A DNA stretch of 64,000 nt, taken from Vibrio sp. S17_S38. Lineage in GTDB: Bacteria > Pseudomonadota > Gammaproteobacteria > Enterobacterales > Vibrionaceae. This document shows, one piece after another, positions 7,405-21,093 of the stretch; position 1 is the stretch's first letter; every line of letters starts with the position of its first letter. The notes under the pieces are model-generated. The model worked only from the letters and a program-made list of their open reading frames with translations. It did no database searches and had not been told where the DNA came from. The stretch is taken from contig NZ_JAAUWW010000012.1 in NCBI RefSeq assembly GCF_014694375.1, forward strand, positions 1-64,000, given 5' to 3'. The position numbers and the translations under genes are program-made.

Positions 7405-7869
7405 TCACTTCACACCAATAAGTGCTAGGTGAACTGTTTTCGTTTTATTCGGATCGGTGATCACACGGTAAGCTGTATCTGTGGTGAAACGTAATTTACC
7501 ATCCAATGCGATTTTAGCGCGAACTACATAGGTATGATTAGGCTTAATATTATCTTTATTAAAGTCTAATTTAAAATTGAACGGCACTTGCTTCCCATCC
7601 GTTAATGTGGATTCTGTCGCAATAATTTCTGATTTTGCATCAGCACGAGAAACATCCTCTAGCGTAACCGTTATTACAGCCGTACTCGGTAATGCAATAC
7701 GCTCCCGATAGGCAATCGTCCCTACTACGGTATCTAACATCACTGGCTTTTCAACTTGCTGAGCTGACATGGCAGTAGTATCAGTTTTATTCGTATCTAC
7801 AGTCGCGCTGCAACCAGACAACCATGATGCAAATATTATTGACGAAACTAACAATAATGGCTTTTTCAT
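7405..7869 (-). CDS. ybaY: YbaY-family lipoprotein
   Basis: A 154-aa predicted lipoprotein with a lipobox (SWLSGCSA, acylated Cys near residue 20). One beta-rich YbaY domain follows, containing the typical GTIAYRERIALPSTAVITV strand region. The role is unknown; the family is proposed to act in the envelope. It is convergent with atl and divergent from tesB, matching the enterobacterial ybaY-tesB arrangement. Confidence 0.88.
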   Translation of the reverse strand: MKKPLLLVSSIIFASWLSGCSATVDTNKTDTTAMSAQQVEKPVMLDTVVGTIAYRERIALPSTAVITVTLEDVSRADAKSEIIATESTLTDGKQVPFNFKLDFNKDNIKPNHTYVVRAKIALDGKLRFTTDTAYRVITDPNKTKTVHLALIGVK

Positions 7870-7966
7870 TTTAATCCTTATCTTGTTTTTAGTGGCTAAG
7901 CTTCCGTTACTATTGTAATTTAGAGGAACTCAAGCTAATAATTTGACAATACAATACGGTGGACTG

Positions 7967-8833
7967 ATGAGCAAACAATTACAAGAATTATTAAACCTTC
8001 ACCAACTAGAACGATTAGAAGTTGGACTATTTCGTGGAGAATGTGAAAATTTAGGCTTACCCCAAGTGTATGGGGGGCAAGTAATTGGACAAGCTTTATC
8101 AGCAGCGGCCAATACTGTTGATAGCGATAGAGGCGTTCATTCTTTCCATAGTTATTTTTTGCACCCTGGAGACATCAAACAACCTATTATTTATGATGTT
8201 GAAACACTGCGTGATGGTCGCAGTTTTTCAACTCGTCGCGTTAAAGCAATTCAGCATGGACGCCCTATTTTTTATCTCACCGCATCTTATCAAGCCATTA
8301 CCGATGGATTCGAGCACCAACAAGTCACCATGCCTGAAGTAAAAGGCCCAGAAGGTTTATTAAGCGAAACCGAGTTGGCAAAAGATCTTTTAAAAGGTAT
8401 GCCTGAGCATATTCAACGTACTTTCGGCTCAGAAAAACCGATCGAAGTCCGCCCTGTCATTTTAAATAATCCTCTTCAGCCAAGTGAGCTACCAGCGAAA
8501 CAATATTTATGGATAAAGGCGAATGGTGAGTTACCAGACGATCCTATGATTCATCAATATTTACTCAGTTATGCATCTGACTGGGGCTTTTTAGTGACCG
8601 CTCTATTTCCTCATTCGGTGTCGCTATTAACACCAAAATTTCAAGTCGCCACCATTGACCATTCAATGTGGTTCCACCGCCCTTTTAAAATGGATGAATG
8701 GCTGTTATATGTCATCGAAAGTCCAACCAGCAGTAATACGCGTGGGCTGGTAAAAGGTGAAATATACAATCAGCAAGGTCACTTAATCGCAACCGCCGTA
8801 CAAGAAGGTGTAATGCGCTTTACTAGCCAGTAG
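7967..8833 (+). CDS. tesB: Acyl-CoA thioesterase II
   Basis: A 288-aa double-hotdog enzyme that hydrolyses medium- and long-chain acyl-CoA. It aligns along its length with E. coli TesB (GLFRGECENLGLPQVYGGQV, then VHSFHSYFL and IDHSMWFHRPF). The Asp-Thr-Gln catalytic set is expected within ASDW, IDHS and the C-terminal VQEGVMR. I chose ATG 7967, which has GGTGGA just upstream; the frame extends to 7943 with a TTG. Confidence 0.95.
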   Translation: MSKQLQELLNLHQLERLEVGLFRGECENLGLPQVYGGQVIGQALSAAANTVDSDRGVHSFHSYFLHPGDIKQPIIYDVETLRDGRSFSTRRVKAIQHGRPIFYLTASYQAITDGFEHQQVTMPEVKGPEGLLSETELAKDLLKGMPEHIQRTFGSEKPIEVRPVILNNPLQPSELPAKQYLWIKANGELPDDPMIHQYLLSYASDWGFLVTALFPHSVSLLTPKFQVATIDHSMWFHRPFKMDEWLLYVIESPTSSNTRGLVKGEIYNQQGHLIATAVQEGVMRFTSQ

Positions 8834-8912
8834 CCCGTATATTGATTTAGTATCGCAATTGACATAGTTATTGATCAAGCCCACCCTACTTCAGGCTTGA
8901 TCAATTGTTATT

Positions 8913-9395
8913 TTAACCAAGTGCGAGCGCTGTCGTGTACTTCAATGGCTCCATAGCAAAAGTCGATGTGACATTAGAGATCCCTTCCATGCTGTTCACT
9001 AATTTTTTGTAAAATCCATCAAACTGCTTCATATCCGATACCAATACTTTCATCATATAGTCATATTCTCCCGCCATACGATAAAACTCCATTACCTCAG
9101 GAAATTCACAAGTCGTCTTAACAAACTTCTGATACCACTCGTTAGAATGATCGTTGGTTTTTACCATCACAAAAGCAATAAATGACAACCCTAATAATTC
9201 TGGATCTAATAATGCAACTTTTTTAACAATAATCCCTTGCTCTTCCAAACGTTTGATCCGTTTCCAACAAGGTGTCGTAGTTAAATTCACGGCATCGGCT
9301 AATGATTGCAGTGACTGTTCAGAATCTTGCTGTAATAAGGTTAATAATGCTTTATCCACTCTATCTAGTACTATATGTTTCACATCCGGCCCCAT
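8913..9395 (-). CDS. Lrp/AsnC-family transcriptional regulator
   Basis: A 160-aa regulator with an N-terminal helix-turn-helix (about 10-60: [20 protein letters not shown], then [16 protein letters not shown]) and a C-terminal RAM ligand domain (about 70-150). It diverges from a cysteine-synthase-fold gene. Lrp-type regulators paired with cysteine-degrading enzymes, such as DecR/YbaO, sense cysteine, so this is a plausible job. The start could be the ATG at 9395 or a GTG at 9383 that has a better ribosome-binding site. Confidence 0.85.
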   Translation of the reverse strand: MGPDVKHIVLDRVDKALLTLLQQDSEQSLQSLADAVNLTTTPCWKRIKRLEEQGIIVKKVALLDPELLGLSFIAFVMVKTNDHSNEWYQKFVKTTCEFPEVMEFYRMAGEYDYMMKVLVSDMKQFDGFYKKLVNSMEGISNVTSTFAMEPLKYTTALALG

Positions 9396-9532
9396 GTGGA
9401 GAATAATTTTCTCTATTTATGCGAAATTATCTTAAATAATGCAAATCATTTCTCCTAAATACAGGGTAAATTATCTACACAATCAAATTGAAGCAATAAC
9501 AATAAAGATCACCGCCTATCATGGAGCCAATT

Positions 9533-10591
9533 ATGTGCGTAAACAGAGAATGGATAAATCAAGCCATCACTAAAATTGAAGCAGACATCCAACGTTCTGC
9601 GGATACTCATCTTATCAAGCTTGATATACCACACCTTTCCGGAATTGATATCTATTTAAAAGATGAAAGTACACACCCAACCGGATCGTTAAAACACAGA
9701 TTGGCACGATCTCTATTTTTATTCGCGTTATCAAACGGATGGATAGGCCCTAAAACAACCATTATTGAATCCTCATCTGGCAGCACTGCCGTTTCTGAAG
9801 CGTATTTTTCTCGATTATTAGGATTACCTTTCGTAGCGGTTATGCCCAAAACTACGGCTAAGAAAAAAATTGAACAAATTGAATTTTATGGTGGTCAAGC
9901 ACATTTGGTAGAACGCTCAGATCAAATTTATGCCGAATCACGACGTTTAGCCAAAGAGCTGAATGGGCATTATATGGATCAATTTACCTATGCTGAACGG
10001 GCAACGGATTGGCGAGGTAACAACAATATTGCCGATAGTATTTTTGAGCAGATGAGTTTAGAGCCTCACCCGATCCCAACTTGGATCGTTATGAGCCCAG
10101 GCACAGGCGGTACGTCTGCTACCATTGGTCGCTTCATTCGATATAAAAAACACGCGACTAAGCTTTGTGTAGTTGACCCTGAAAACTCGGTGTTCCACGA
10201 TTATTTCAAAACTGGTGATACAAGCCTAACACTAGATTGCGGGAGTAAAATAGAAGGTATTGGTCGCCCTCGCGTAGAGCCCAGCTTTATTCCAGGTGTA
10301 ATTGATGAGATGCGCACCATTCCAGATGCTGCAAGTATTGCCACCATACATTGGCTTGAAGCAATTTTAGGCCGCAAAGTAGGCCCATCGACAGGAACGA
10401 ATCTATATGGCGTACTTAATATCGCTAGCGAAATGAAAGACAAAGGTGAAACCGGATCTCTTGTGACGTTAATTTGTGACAGTGGCGATCGCTATTTAGA
10501 GTGCCACTACAATCCTGATTGGATTCAAAGCAACATAAAAGAAAGCATCGAACCTTATTTGATCGAGCTTAAAAATATAACTCAATTATAA
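9533..10591 (+). CDS. PLP-dependent cysteine synthase/desulfhydrase-family enzyme
   Basis: A 352-aa fold-type II PLP enzyme. The cofactor lysine lies in [11 protein letters not shown] Ser-rich SSSGSTA loop binds the substrate carboxylate, and a PGTGGTSAT loop binds the PLP phosphate. The protein resembles the Cds1-type L-cysteine desulfhydrase branch more than CysK or CysM, but substrate assignment by eye is not safe. The start is ATG 9533 with GGAG 6 bp upstream; the frame also opens at 9521. The divergent Lrp regulator suggests amino-acid-induced expression and cysteine catabolism. Confidence 0.82.
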   Translation: MCVNREWINQAITKIEADIQRSADTHLIKLDIPHLSGIDIYLKDESTHPTGSLKHRLARSLFLFALSNGWIGPKTTIIESSSGSTAVSEAYFSRLLGLPFVAVMPKTTAKKKIEQIEFYGGQAHLVERSDQIYAESRRLAKELNGHYMDQFTYAERATDWRGNNNIADSIFEQMSLEPHPIPTWIVMSPGTGGTSATIGRFIRYKKHATKLCVVDPENSVFHDYFKTGDTSLTLDCGSKIEGIGRPRVEPSFIPGVIDEMRTIPDAASIATIHWLEAILGRKVGPSTGTNLYGVLNIASEMKDKGETGSLVTLICDSGDRYLECHYNPDWIQSNIKESIEPYLIELKNITQL

Positions 10592-10676
10592 ACAACCTAG
10601 TAGTGATATAAAAACCTGATGTTGAATTTACGCCAGGTTTTTATTCTTAATGCTTTGTGTTGCTTGATGTTACAAG

Positions 10677-13789
<3,113 letters not shown>

Positions 13790-13790
<1 letters not shown>

Positions 13791-14887
13791 TATATAGATC
13801 CTTGCAGTGCATCTGGTTTCACCATTTCGGTTTGTTCAACCACTTTTACCGCAATGCCATCTCGCATATTGACAACACCTTTGGTCACTACTGTTTGCCC
13901 TACTTTCAGACCAGAATCTACGACAATTTTATCTTCAATTCGATCACCAAGCGTAATTTGAGTACGAGTCACTCGTGTAACATCACTCTTGGTATCGGTA
14001 TTGATAATATAAACAAAACGTTTTGTGCCAGAGTATTCCATCGCTTGAACAGGAATAATTGGTTTATGAATGGTAGGAAAATTTACGGTAGCAGACATCA
14101 ACATTCCGGGTTTTAATTGATTATCAATGTTAGGAATATTAATACGTACTGGCACGCTTAATGTCGAACTATTTACCCGAGTGTTAATATGCGTCACTTT
14201 TCCGGGAAAGGATTTACCCACCCATGCTCGGCTTGTGGTGTTAACTTCCATGCCCAATGCGATTTGAGATAAGTATTTTTCTGGTACTTGTAGATCTAAG
14301 CGCATGTTAGATAAGTTATCTAATGTAAATAGCTCTTCACCTACGGTAACCATTTTGCCTTTACTAAAATCAATAAAACCAATCGTTCCCGCAAATGGTG
14401 CTTGAATCTGCATATAAGAAAGCTCTGCCGTTGCAGCATCTAACCGAGCTTTGGCAATATCAACACTGGCTTGCTGGGCATCCAACTCTGTTAAAGTTAT
14501 CGCATTCTTACTGACTAGCTTGGCGTATTCACGTTCTTTACGGCGTTCATCGTTTAAATAGGCTTTTGCTTCATTTAACGCGGCTTGTGCTTTCGTTTTG
14601 TCTATTTCAACTAATCGCTGACCAGATTTTACGACTTGATTCGAACCGACATTTATTCGAGTCACCTTTCCGGCAACTTCGGGTTTAATCTTAACGGATT
14701 GTTGCGCCTCTAACTTTGCCACTAAAGTAAGAGATTGATTCACATCATGCGCCTGAACAACTTCAGCACCAACATCCATCACAGGAATAGAAGGCTTATT
14801 AGCTGCTTCTGATGCATAAACAGCACCAGTCGATAATGTAGAAATTAAAACGATTAGGTTGACTGAACGAATGATGCTGCACTTCAT
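13790..14887 (-). CDS. RND efflux periplasmic adaptor protein
   Basis: A membrane-fusion protein of 365 aa with an N-terminal signal sequence, a split lipoyl domain around a coiled-coil hairpin (about 90-160), then beta-barrel and membrane-proximal domains. It bridges the RND pump at 10677-13790 to an outer membrane channel. I placed the start at ATG 14887; the frame opens 6 bp earlier with TTG. The two genes form a translationally coupled operon. Confidence 0.92.
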
Positions 14888-15113
14888 ATCCAAATTCCAT
14901 TTAATAGCTTACCCATTATTCTATCAGCAGAATTTCTTTTGAGCGTAAATCAATGTAAATTACTTGGCTTTAATACACATTTAATATGGAATTATTTTCT
15001 CACTCAAGTACTCATCAAGCCGTGAGTTTTTAACCAAGTTGTTTAATAAAATACCAATCATTGCTTGGGTTGTTCGAAAACTCAGCATTCAATCAATTAT
15101 TTAAAAAAATTCC

Positions 15114-15141
15114 TTTACAGCATTTAAGAGTTTGCTATTAT
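15114..15141 (+). promoter_or_regulatory. tRNA-Tyr operon promoter
   Basis: A -35 TTTACA (15114-15119) and -10 TATTAT (15136-15141) are separated by 16 bp. A GC-rich discriminator (CTGCCCCGC) follows, typical of stringently controlled stable-RNA promoters. The first tRNA begins 15 bp downstream. Confidence 0.8.
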
Positions 15142-15156
15142 CTGCCCCGCACTTGT

Positions 15157-15241
<85 letters not shown>

Positions 15242-15355
15242 TTATTTACTTATTGGTTAATTAATTTTTAGTACTCACTATTAAAAATACAACGGATAAG
15301 CGTTCTAGATATAAAGCAAAGCCATTTATATTTAAGATGAACAAACACAATTTGT

Positions 15356-15440
<85 letters not shown>

Positions 15441-15543
15441 TTATTCCCTTGCTCATTATTAAGCATGAAATATTTAATAACGAACAAGTGTTCTAGATAT
15501 AAAGTAAAGCCATTTATATTTAAGATGAACAAACACAATTTGT

Positions 15544-15628
<85 letters not shown>

Positions 15629-15645
15629 TTATTTCTTATATCAAG

Positions 15646-15679
15646 TTAAAAAAACCAGCTTATCTAAGCTGGTTTTTTT
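15646..15679 (+). terminator. Terminator of tRNA-Tyr operon
   Basis: The stem AAACCAGCTT/AAGCTGGTTT has a 4-nt loop and is followed by TTTT. It is oriented with the tRNAs. Confidence 0.85.
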
Positions 15680-16095
15680 CGTTTTAAATCTGCCACAGCT
15701 CACATTATTAAATATAAAAAACACCAACAAAAATACAATATAACAATTAATTGCATACAATACTTATATGTTCGTGTTTTTACCACTTCCCATCACCATA
15801 TTCACCCACATGTATAATTATCAATTAAATACAACAGGTTAACGTCATTAAACTCTCGTGTAATGATTCATTTAATTCAAAATAATATTGGCATAAACAT
15901 TGAGATGTAGATCTAGCTTGCAGAAATTAACGCCATCAATTTACAAAACAAATTGTATTCAATATTGTTGTAAAAATGTTAAACAACTTCTATACATAGA
16001 TGGACAATAAATATTACAACTAGATGACGCAAGAATATTGCTCTTAAAAGAAGCACAGCGTCACTGACAGTGGAATAGACAATTAAGGATATGTC
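15680..16095. other. Intergenic region without a gene
   Basis: 416 AT-rich bases upstream of the purine permease. No convincing ORF, RNA or palindrome is seen. It presumably holds the permease promoter; a ribosome-binding site AAGGA lies 6 bp before its ATG. Confidence 0.6.
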
Positions 16096-17643
16096 ATGAA
16101 GCTTTTATATACACTGAATCAAAGACCACCGATGGCCACCACATTATTACTCGCGCTACAACATATGCTCGCCTCTATTGGCGGGATCGTAGCCGTTCCT
16201 CTTATTGTTGGGTCCTCAATTAACCTTCCATCGGTTGAAATTGCCGACCTGATCAATGCCGCTTTACTTGCATCCGGTATCGGAACCATAATTCAATGTG
16301 TTGGCTTCGGAGCTATCGGCATTCGATTACCCGTCGTTATGGGATCCAGCTTTGCCTTTCTTGGTGTGTTAATCACCATAGGTAAAACCGATGGCATGAG
16401 CGGAATTATGGGAGCAGCGTTTGCGGGTTCTTTCCTCGTCATCATAGCCAGCTTTTTTATGGAAAAAATAAAAAAACTGTTTCCGGATGTCGTGAGTGGT
16501 GTCGTCATTACTCTGATTGGATTAACCATACTTCCTGTTGCAATGAACTGGGTTGGAGATGCGCCTCCAGGCAGCACTGATTTTGCCACTCTACCAAAAC
16601 TTTTTCTTGCCATCGTTTCACTTGGTATCGTGATTTTAGTCTCTGTCTATTGTAAAGGCGTCATTGCCGCTTCTGCCATTGTCATCGGTTTACTCGGCGG
16701 TTATTTAGTCGCATTAAGCATGGGAATGGTCGATCTAAATCTTGTTAGCAATGCAGCTTGGACAGCAGGACCTGATCCATTTAAATATGGTATGACTTTC
16801 TCTTGGGGACCAATTTTAAGCATTAGCTTGGTTTATATTATTGTTGTTGCTGAAGCCACGGGTGATTTCATGGCATTAGCGGCAAACTGCCAAAAAGATT
16901 TAACGGGTAAAGAATTAAAACGTGGTGTATTAGGTGATGGGATCACCAGTACAATTGGAGCGCTATTAACCGCAATGCCACTCGCCTCTTTCAGCCAAAA
17001 TGTCGGTATTGTCGGTATTACTGGTGTTGCAAGCCGTTATGTCGTTGCCGCCACTGGTGGACTATTGATTATTGGTGGTATGTTCCCAAAACTGGCTGCT
17101 CTTGCGGTAACCATTCCTAAACCTGTATTAGGCGGCGTAGGCTTTATTATGTTTGGCATGATTGCTTATGCGGGTATTCGCATGTTAATTAAAGCGGCAG
17201 ATACTCGCCGTAATGCACTAATTATTTGTGTGAGTTTAGCAGCAGGCTTGGCAGTTACAATCGAGCCTCGCCTTATTCAGCATTTACCTCATCTGCTTGG
17301 CGAGTTTTTCCATTCAGGTATCACAACAGGAACCATTATTGCTGTTCTACTTCATCAGCTCCTTCCTCAAGATCATAAAGAAGAACGTGCAGTCAAAAAA
17401 CAAGAAATTGCTGAAATGACGCGTGATGAAGATAATCATTCCGCTGCAACTAAAATCTTAGACTCTAAAGCTAGTATTTCAAAAGCGATTGCCACAATAG
17501 AAATGATGCGCATTGAAGCTCATGACGTGATGATGCAACAAGAAGCTGATGCTAAAGGGGATAAACATTCAGACCAAGGCCAATCTGAAAAAAAAACGAA
17601 CCATGGTCAATCTAATTTAATGCCAAATACGGCCATGAAGTAA
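16096..17643 (+). CDS. Xanthine/uric-acid type purine permease (NCS2 family)
   Basis: A 515-aa nucleobase:cation symporter-2 with about 14 membrane segments. Family motifs are visible: QHMLASIGGIVAVPLIVG near the N-terminus, the Glu-containing VVAEATGDFMALAA, and SFSQNVGIVGITGVASRYV. The sequence falls in the purine (XanP/UacT) branch rather than uracil UraA. The last 85 residues are an unusually long hydrophilic tail rich in Lys, Glu, Met and His. The 8-oxoguanine-type deaminase 160 bp downstream suggests uptake of oxidised or ordinary purines for salvage. Confidence 0.9.
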   Translation: MKLLYTLNQRPPMATTLLLALQHMLASIGGIVAVPLIVGSSINLPSVEIADLINAALLASGIGTIIQCVGFGAIGIRLPVVMGSSFAFLGVLITIGKTDGMSGIMGAAFAGSFLVIIASFFMEKIKKLFPDVVSGVVITLIGLTILPVAMNWVGDAPPGSTDFATLPKLFLAIVSLGIVILVSVYCKGVIAASAIVIGLLGGYLVALSMGMVDLNLVSNAAWTAGPDPFKYGMTFSWGPILSISLVYIIVVAEATGDFMALAANCQKDLTGKELKRGVLGDGITSTIGALLTAMPLASFSQNVGIVGITGVASRYVVAATGGLLIIGGMFPKLAALAVTIPKPVLGGVGFIMFGMIAYAGIRMLIKAADTRRNALIICVSLAAGLAVTIEPRLIQHLPHLLGEFFHSGITTGTIIAVLLHQLLPQDHKEERAVKKQEIAEMTRDEDNHSAATKILDSKASISKAIATIEMMRIEAHDVMMQQEADAKGDKHSDQGQSEKKTNHGQSNLMPNTAMK

Positions 17644-17802
17644 AACTGGAGCCAAGATGATTTTATTGTGATGTTAGCAATAAATCTTCTTGGCTTTTTC
17701 ACCAAAGAGCCTTTCACCTTTATATCGAATGGCTTGAACTTACGTTAAAAAGAGAAAGACCTACTCCCCTGAAATGGATGCGTAGGCTAAGGATTAATAT
17801 GA

Positions 17803-19185
17803 ATGTCATTCAATGCAAATAATCAAACTACATGGATAAAAAACCCACTCGCTATTTATACCGGCACGGAGCTTGATGCTCGTGGCGGTATTGTCGTCCA
17901 AGGCAACACGATTCTTGAATTAGTGGCACTTAATTGCCAACCTCTCCATCGGATTGATCATGTTGTTGACGCAAAAAGTCACGTTGTCACGCCAGGACTG
18001 ATAAATGCCCACCACCACTTCTACCAAACCCTGACTCGAGCTTACCCAGATGCTTTAAACAAAGAGCTATTTAACTGGCTCAAAACCTTATATCCAGTTT
18101 GGGCTGGACTGGATGAAGAGATGCACGCGCTATCAACCGAAGTGGCATTAGTCGAAATGATGATGTCGGGCTGTACAACGGCCTCCGATCATCATTATCT
18201 TATTCCTGTTGGTTTAGAGAATGCGATTGATATTCAAGTGGAAACGGCTAAAAGGCTTGGCATTCGCGCTATTTTAACTCGAGGTTCAATGAGTTTAGGC
18301 GAAGATGACGGCGGCTTACCACCTCGTCATACTATTCAAAGCGAGCAAACCATTGTTGATGATAGCCTACGATTAATTAACACTTATCACCAACGTGAAG
18401 AAGGCGCGATGACCCAAATCGCACTCGCACCATGCTCCCCTTTCTCCGTGACCACTGATTTAATGAAAGAAACGTCCCGCATTGCGCACCAAGAAGATGT
18501 CATGATGCATACTCATCTATGCGAAACCATTGATGAAGAAGATTTTTGCCTACAGCGTTTTGGTCATCGTCCTGTTGATTACTTGGAAAGTGTCGGTTGG
18601 TTAAATGATAAAACGTGGCTAGCACACGGTATTCATTTCAACGATGAAGAAATAAAACGTTTAGGTACAGCGGGTGTTGGCATCAGCCATTGTCCAACTT
18701 CGAATATGATGCTGGCTTCCGGCATTTGTCGTAATAATGAGCTAGAAGCCGCTGGTGTAAAAGTGGGTTTAGGCGTTGATGGCTCGGCGTCCAACGATGG
18801 ATCCAATATGATTGGCGAGGTTCGTATGGCAATGTACCTACAACGCCTGCGTTATGGCTCCGCAAATGTTAGTCATACCGATGCGCTACGTTGGGCAACT
18901 AAAGGCTCAGCCGCCGCAATGGGCCGCTCAGACATTGGTACACTCGACGTTGGCAAGCAAGCTGATTTATCCATGTTCACTTTAAGCGACATTCGTTTTT
19001 CTGGCTCGCACGATCCATTAGCCGCACTCATCATGTGTGGCGCGCAACAAGCCGATCGAGTAATGATTAACGGGCAATGGCGTGTGCATGATGGTCATGT
19101 TATTGGTTTGGATTTGGAAGGCTTATTAATCCGCCATCGAGCAGCAGCCAAACGCTTAGCTGAAAAAGCACTGGCGTTACGTTAA
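17803..19185 (+). CDS. 8-oxoguanine deaminase-like amidohydrolase
   Basis: A 460-aa amidohydrolase of the AtzA/TrzA branch. Metal ligands are visible as NAHHHFYQ (about residues 67-74), a central THLCETIDEEDFC, an AHGIHF His, and the late GLGVDGSASND Asp. The NAHHHFYQTLTRAYP signature is typical of 8-oxoguanine/guanine-type deaminases rather than chlorohydrolases. It converts 8-oxoguanine to urate by deamination, which fits the purine permease directly upstream. The substrate is assigned by similarity. Confidence 0.82.
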   Translation: MSFNANNQTTWIKNPLAIYTGTELDARGGIVVQGNTILELVALNCQPLHRIDHVVDAKSHVVTPGLINAHHHFYQTLTRAYPDALNKELFNWLKTLYPVWAGLDEEMHALSTEVALVEMMMSGCTTASDHHYLIPVGLENAIDIQVETAKRLGIRAILTRGSMSLGEDDGGLPPRHTIQSEQTIVDDSLRLINTYHQREEGAMTQIALAPCSPFSVTTDLMKETSRIAHQEDVMMHTHLCETIDEEDFCLQRFGHRPVDYLESVGWLNDKTWLAHGIHFNDEEIKRLGTAGVGISHCPTSNMMLASGICRNNELEAAGVKVGLGVDGSASNDGSNMIGEVRMAMYLQRLRYGSANVSHTDALRWATKGSAAAMGRSDIGTLDVGKQADLSMFTLSDIRFSGSHDPLAALIMCGAQQADRVMINGQWRVHDGHVIGLDLEGLLIRHRAAAKRLAEKALALR

Positions 19186-19225
19186 CGCCTTATTCATCTT
19201 ATAATTCAGATTCCATCCAAACAAA

Positions 19226-19254
19226 AAGGCCGATCAAATGATCGGCCTTCCTTT
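19226..19254 (+). terminator. Intrinsic terminator after deaminase gene
   Basis: A perfect 10-bp stem AAGGCCGATC/GATCGGCCTT with a 4-nt loop, then CCTTTT. It lies between convergent genes and could serve both. Confidence 0.85.
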
Positions 19255-19286
19255 TAAAGACGTAGGCGTTCTTACTTACTCCACGA

Positions 19287-20576
19287 CTACATAATCCACT
19301 GCCACCAGATAAATACGGCTAAAAATCCGAACAAGTAAACAAATCCAACCCAAGCCAGCGCTTTCATTTTACCATGCAATTTAAGCTCTTTCGGCAAGTC
19401 AGTACGAGTAACAAGTAAGTAGTTCAACACTGCAAAAATAGGTGTCGTCATAAACGCTAAAATCATCGCGAAGTGCATCATCGACATCAAAGATGAAGTA
19501 AAGAATAAAACCACTGCTAATGCCAATACACTGACTATCACCATCCAAACCGATAAATAACTTTTCGTTTCTTTTTCTATTTGTAATTCAGACTTACCTT
19601 TTAGCAATAACGTACTTTCGGTTAGTACACGTGAGTAGCCATCAACACACGTAATCGTACTGCCAAATATACAAAAGAACGCAATAATAGCAATCAAGTA
19701 ACGAGACCATTCACCAATTGATTCGGTATACATTCCCACTAATTAATGAGCAAAACCAATACCTGATTTTTGCAATTCAGCACCGCTACCATTTAACACT
19801 AAAGCGCCAAGAGCTAGAAATACGATAGCTAAAACCGCCGTTCCAATATACCCAACATTAAAATCTAACAATGCCGACTTAACCGTGACTTCTTGCTCTT
19901 TCGCCTGTGCTTTTAGCCACAATGAATTAAAGCAAGATATTTCAATCGGTGCTGGCATCCACCCCATCATGATCACGATAAAGCCAAATGAAGCCAGGGT
20001 CCAAGGAGACGGACTTTGAAAATCAGTTGGTGCAACCGCCCCTTTCCCAGCAGCAATCGCTACGGCAAGTACCGTTGTCACCACTAACACCAGCATAATG
20101 ACTTTAGATAACCCACTAAGCGCTGCAAAATGACCGGCAAAAAGAATGACTAAGCAAGCAGCAAGAATCGCAACAGAAAGGACAGGAATCGATAAGCTGA
20201 ATGGTAAAAAGTACCCTAACAGGCTGGCACTAAACATTAATAATGCAGCCACATTTACGAAAGCTGAAATAAAATTTAGAACGTTAAATAACCAAAGATA
20301 ACCCACGCCCATTTGGTGATAACCTTGCACCAAACTTTGATTTGTTCCCATAGTGTATTGAACGCCGGCTCTAAAAAATGGGTATTTAAATAGGTTAACC
20401 AGAAGAATTAATGCCGCTAGTTGCCAACCATAAATAGCGCCCGCTTGGGTTGATGACACTAAATGTGAACCGCCCACCGCAGCCGATGCCATCATCACTC
20501 CGGGACCCAGTGCTTTCAATAAGGAGATAGCTTTACGGGGCTGCTCATCAGCCATTATTGTGTTGGTATTTTGCAT
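19287..20576 (-). pseudogene. Nramp-family transporter interrupted by an in-frame TAA
   Basis: One reading frame from ATG 20576 (AGGA upstream) to 19287 encodes an 11-helix Nramp-related transporter. It is broken at codon 278 by TAA (19743-19745). The frame is uninterrupted either side: GFAH, stop, LVGMYTES. A single CAA (Gln) to TAA change would explain it. The usual Nramp metal-site motif DPGN is replaced by GGSH, and the helix-6 motif reads WMPAPIEIS, so even the intact protein would be atypical. Two separate functional proteins are unlikely, because the second half begins in a loop with no proper start region. Confidence 0.85.
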
Positions 20577-21093
20577 AGATACATTCCTAATATTATTTTT
20601 ATTTCGCAGATTTTTCTGCTTTAAGTTATTAGGAAGAAAATGATAACGATGTATTACGTGGCCGTCCTGCCACTTATACCCAAACAAATTGAAGGATATA
20701 AACAGATAGAGTGAAACCTAGTGCAAGGTAACTTATCACTTCCTTTCTATAGATTATTCTGCTGCCTTTTACCTATTGATACAAGCCTCAACAGAAATGA
20801 AAAGTCGTTTAACCTTAAATCCTCGTATAAATCAGTGATACATTTCAGTTGAGCTACCCAAACAGTTTAGCTGACTGGAATTTATGATTAAATTCAATAT
20901 AAAAAATAATAACAAACTCGCAACAAGGAGATCTAAGCATTGTTTTTGAAACATAGTTCGTACATTTTAAGCCACTACCAATAATAACGCCTTCTATTAT
21001 GGCTTAGATCAAATAACCACCTCATTCAAAGTGATAATTTCACTATCAATATAATTATCTACTCACAAATGGGTATGCCAGAGGTGGTGACAC
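20577..21093. other. Intergenic region between Nramp pseudogene and dcuB
   Basis: 517 AT-rich bases with divergent promoters presumed. It holds a half-copy of a repeat terminus (TATACCCAAACAAATTGAAG at 20675-20694) related to the element at 34473-34553. I see no clear FNR or CRP palindrome and no gene. Confidence 0.5.

Noticed and set aside
19287..19739. The C-terminal half of the Nramp gene as a separate protein with a GTG start
   Set aside because: It starts mid-transporter in the same frame as the upstream half, so a nonsense mutation is simpler.
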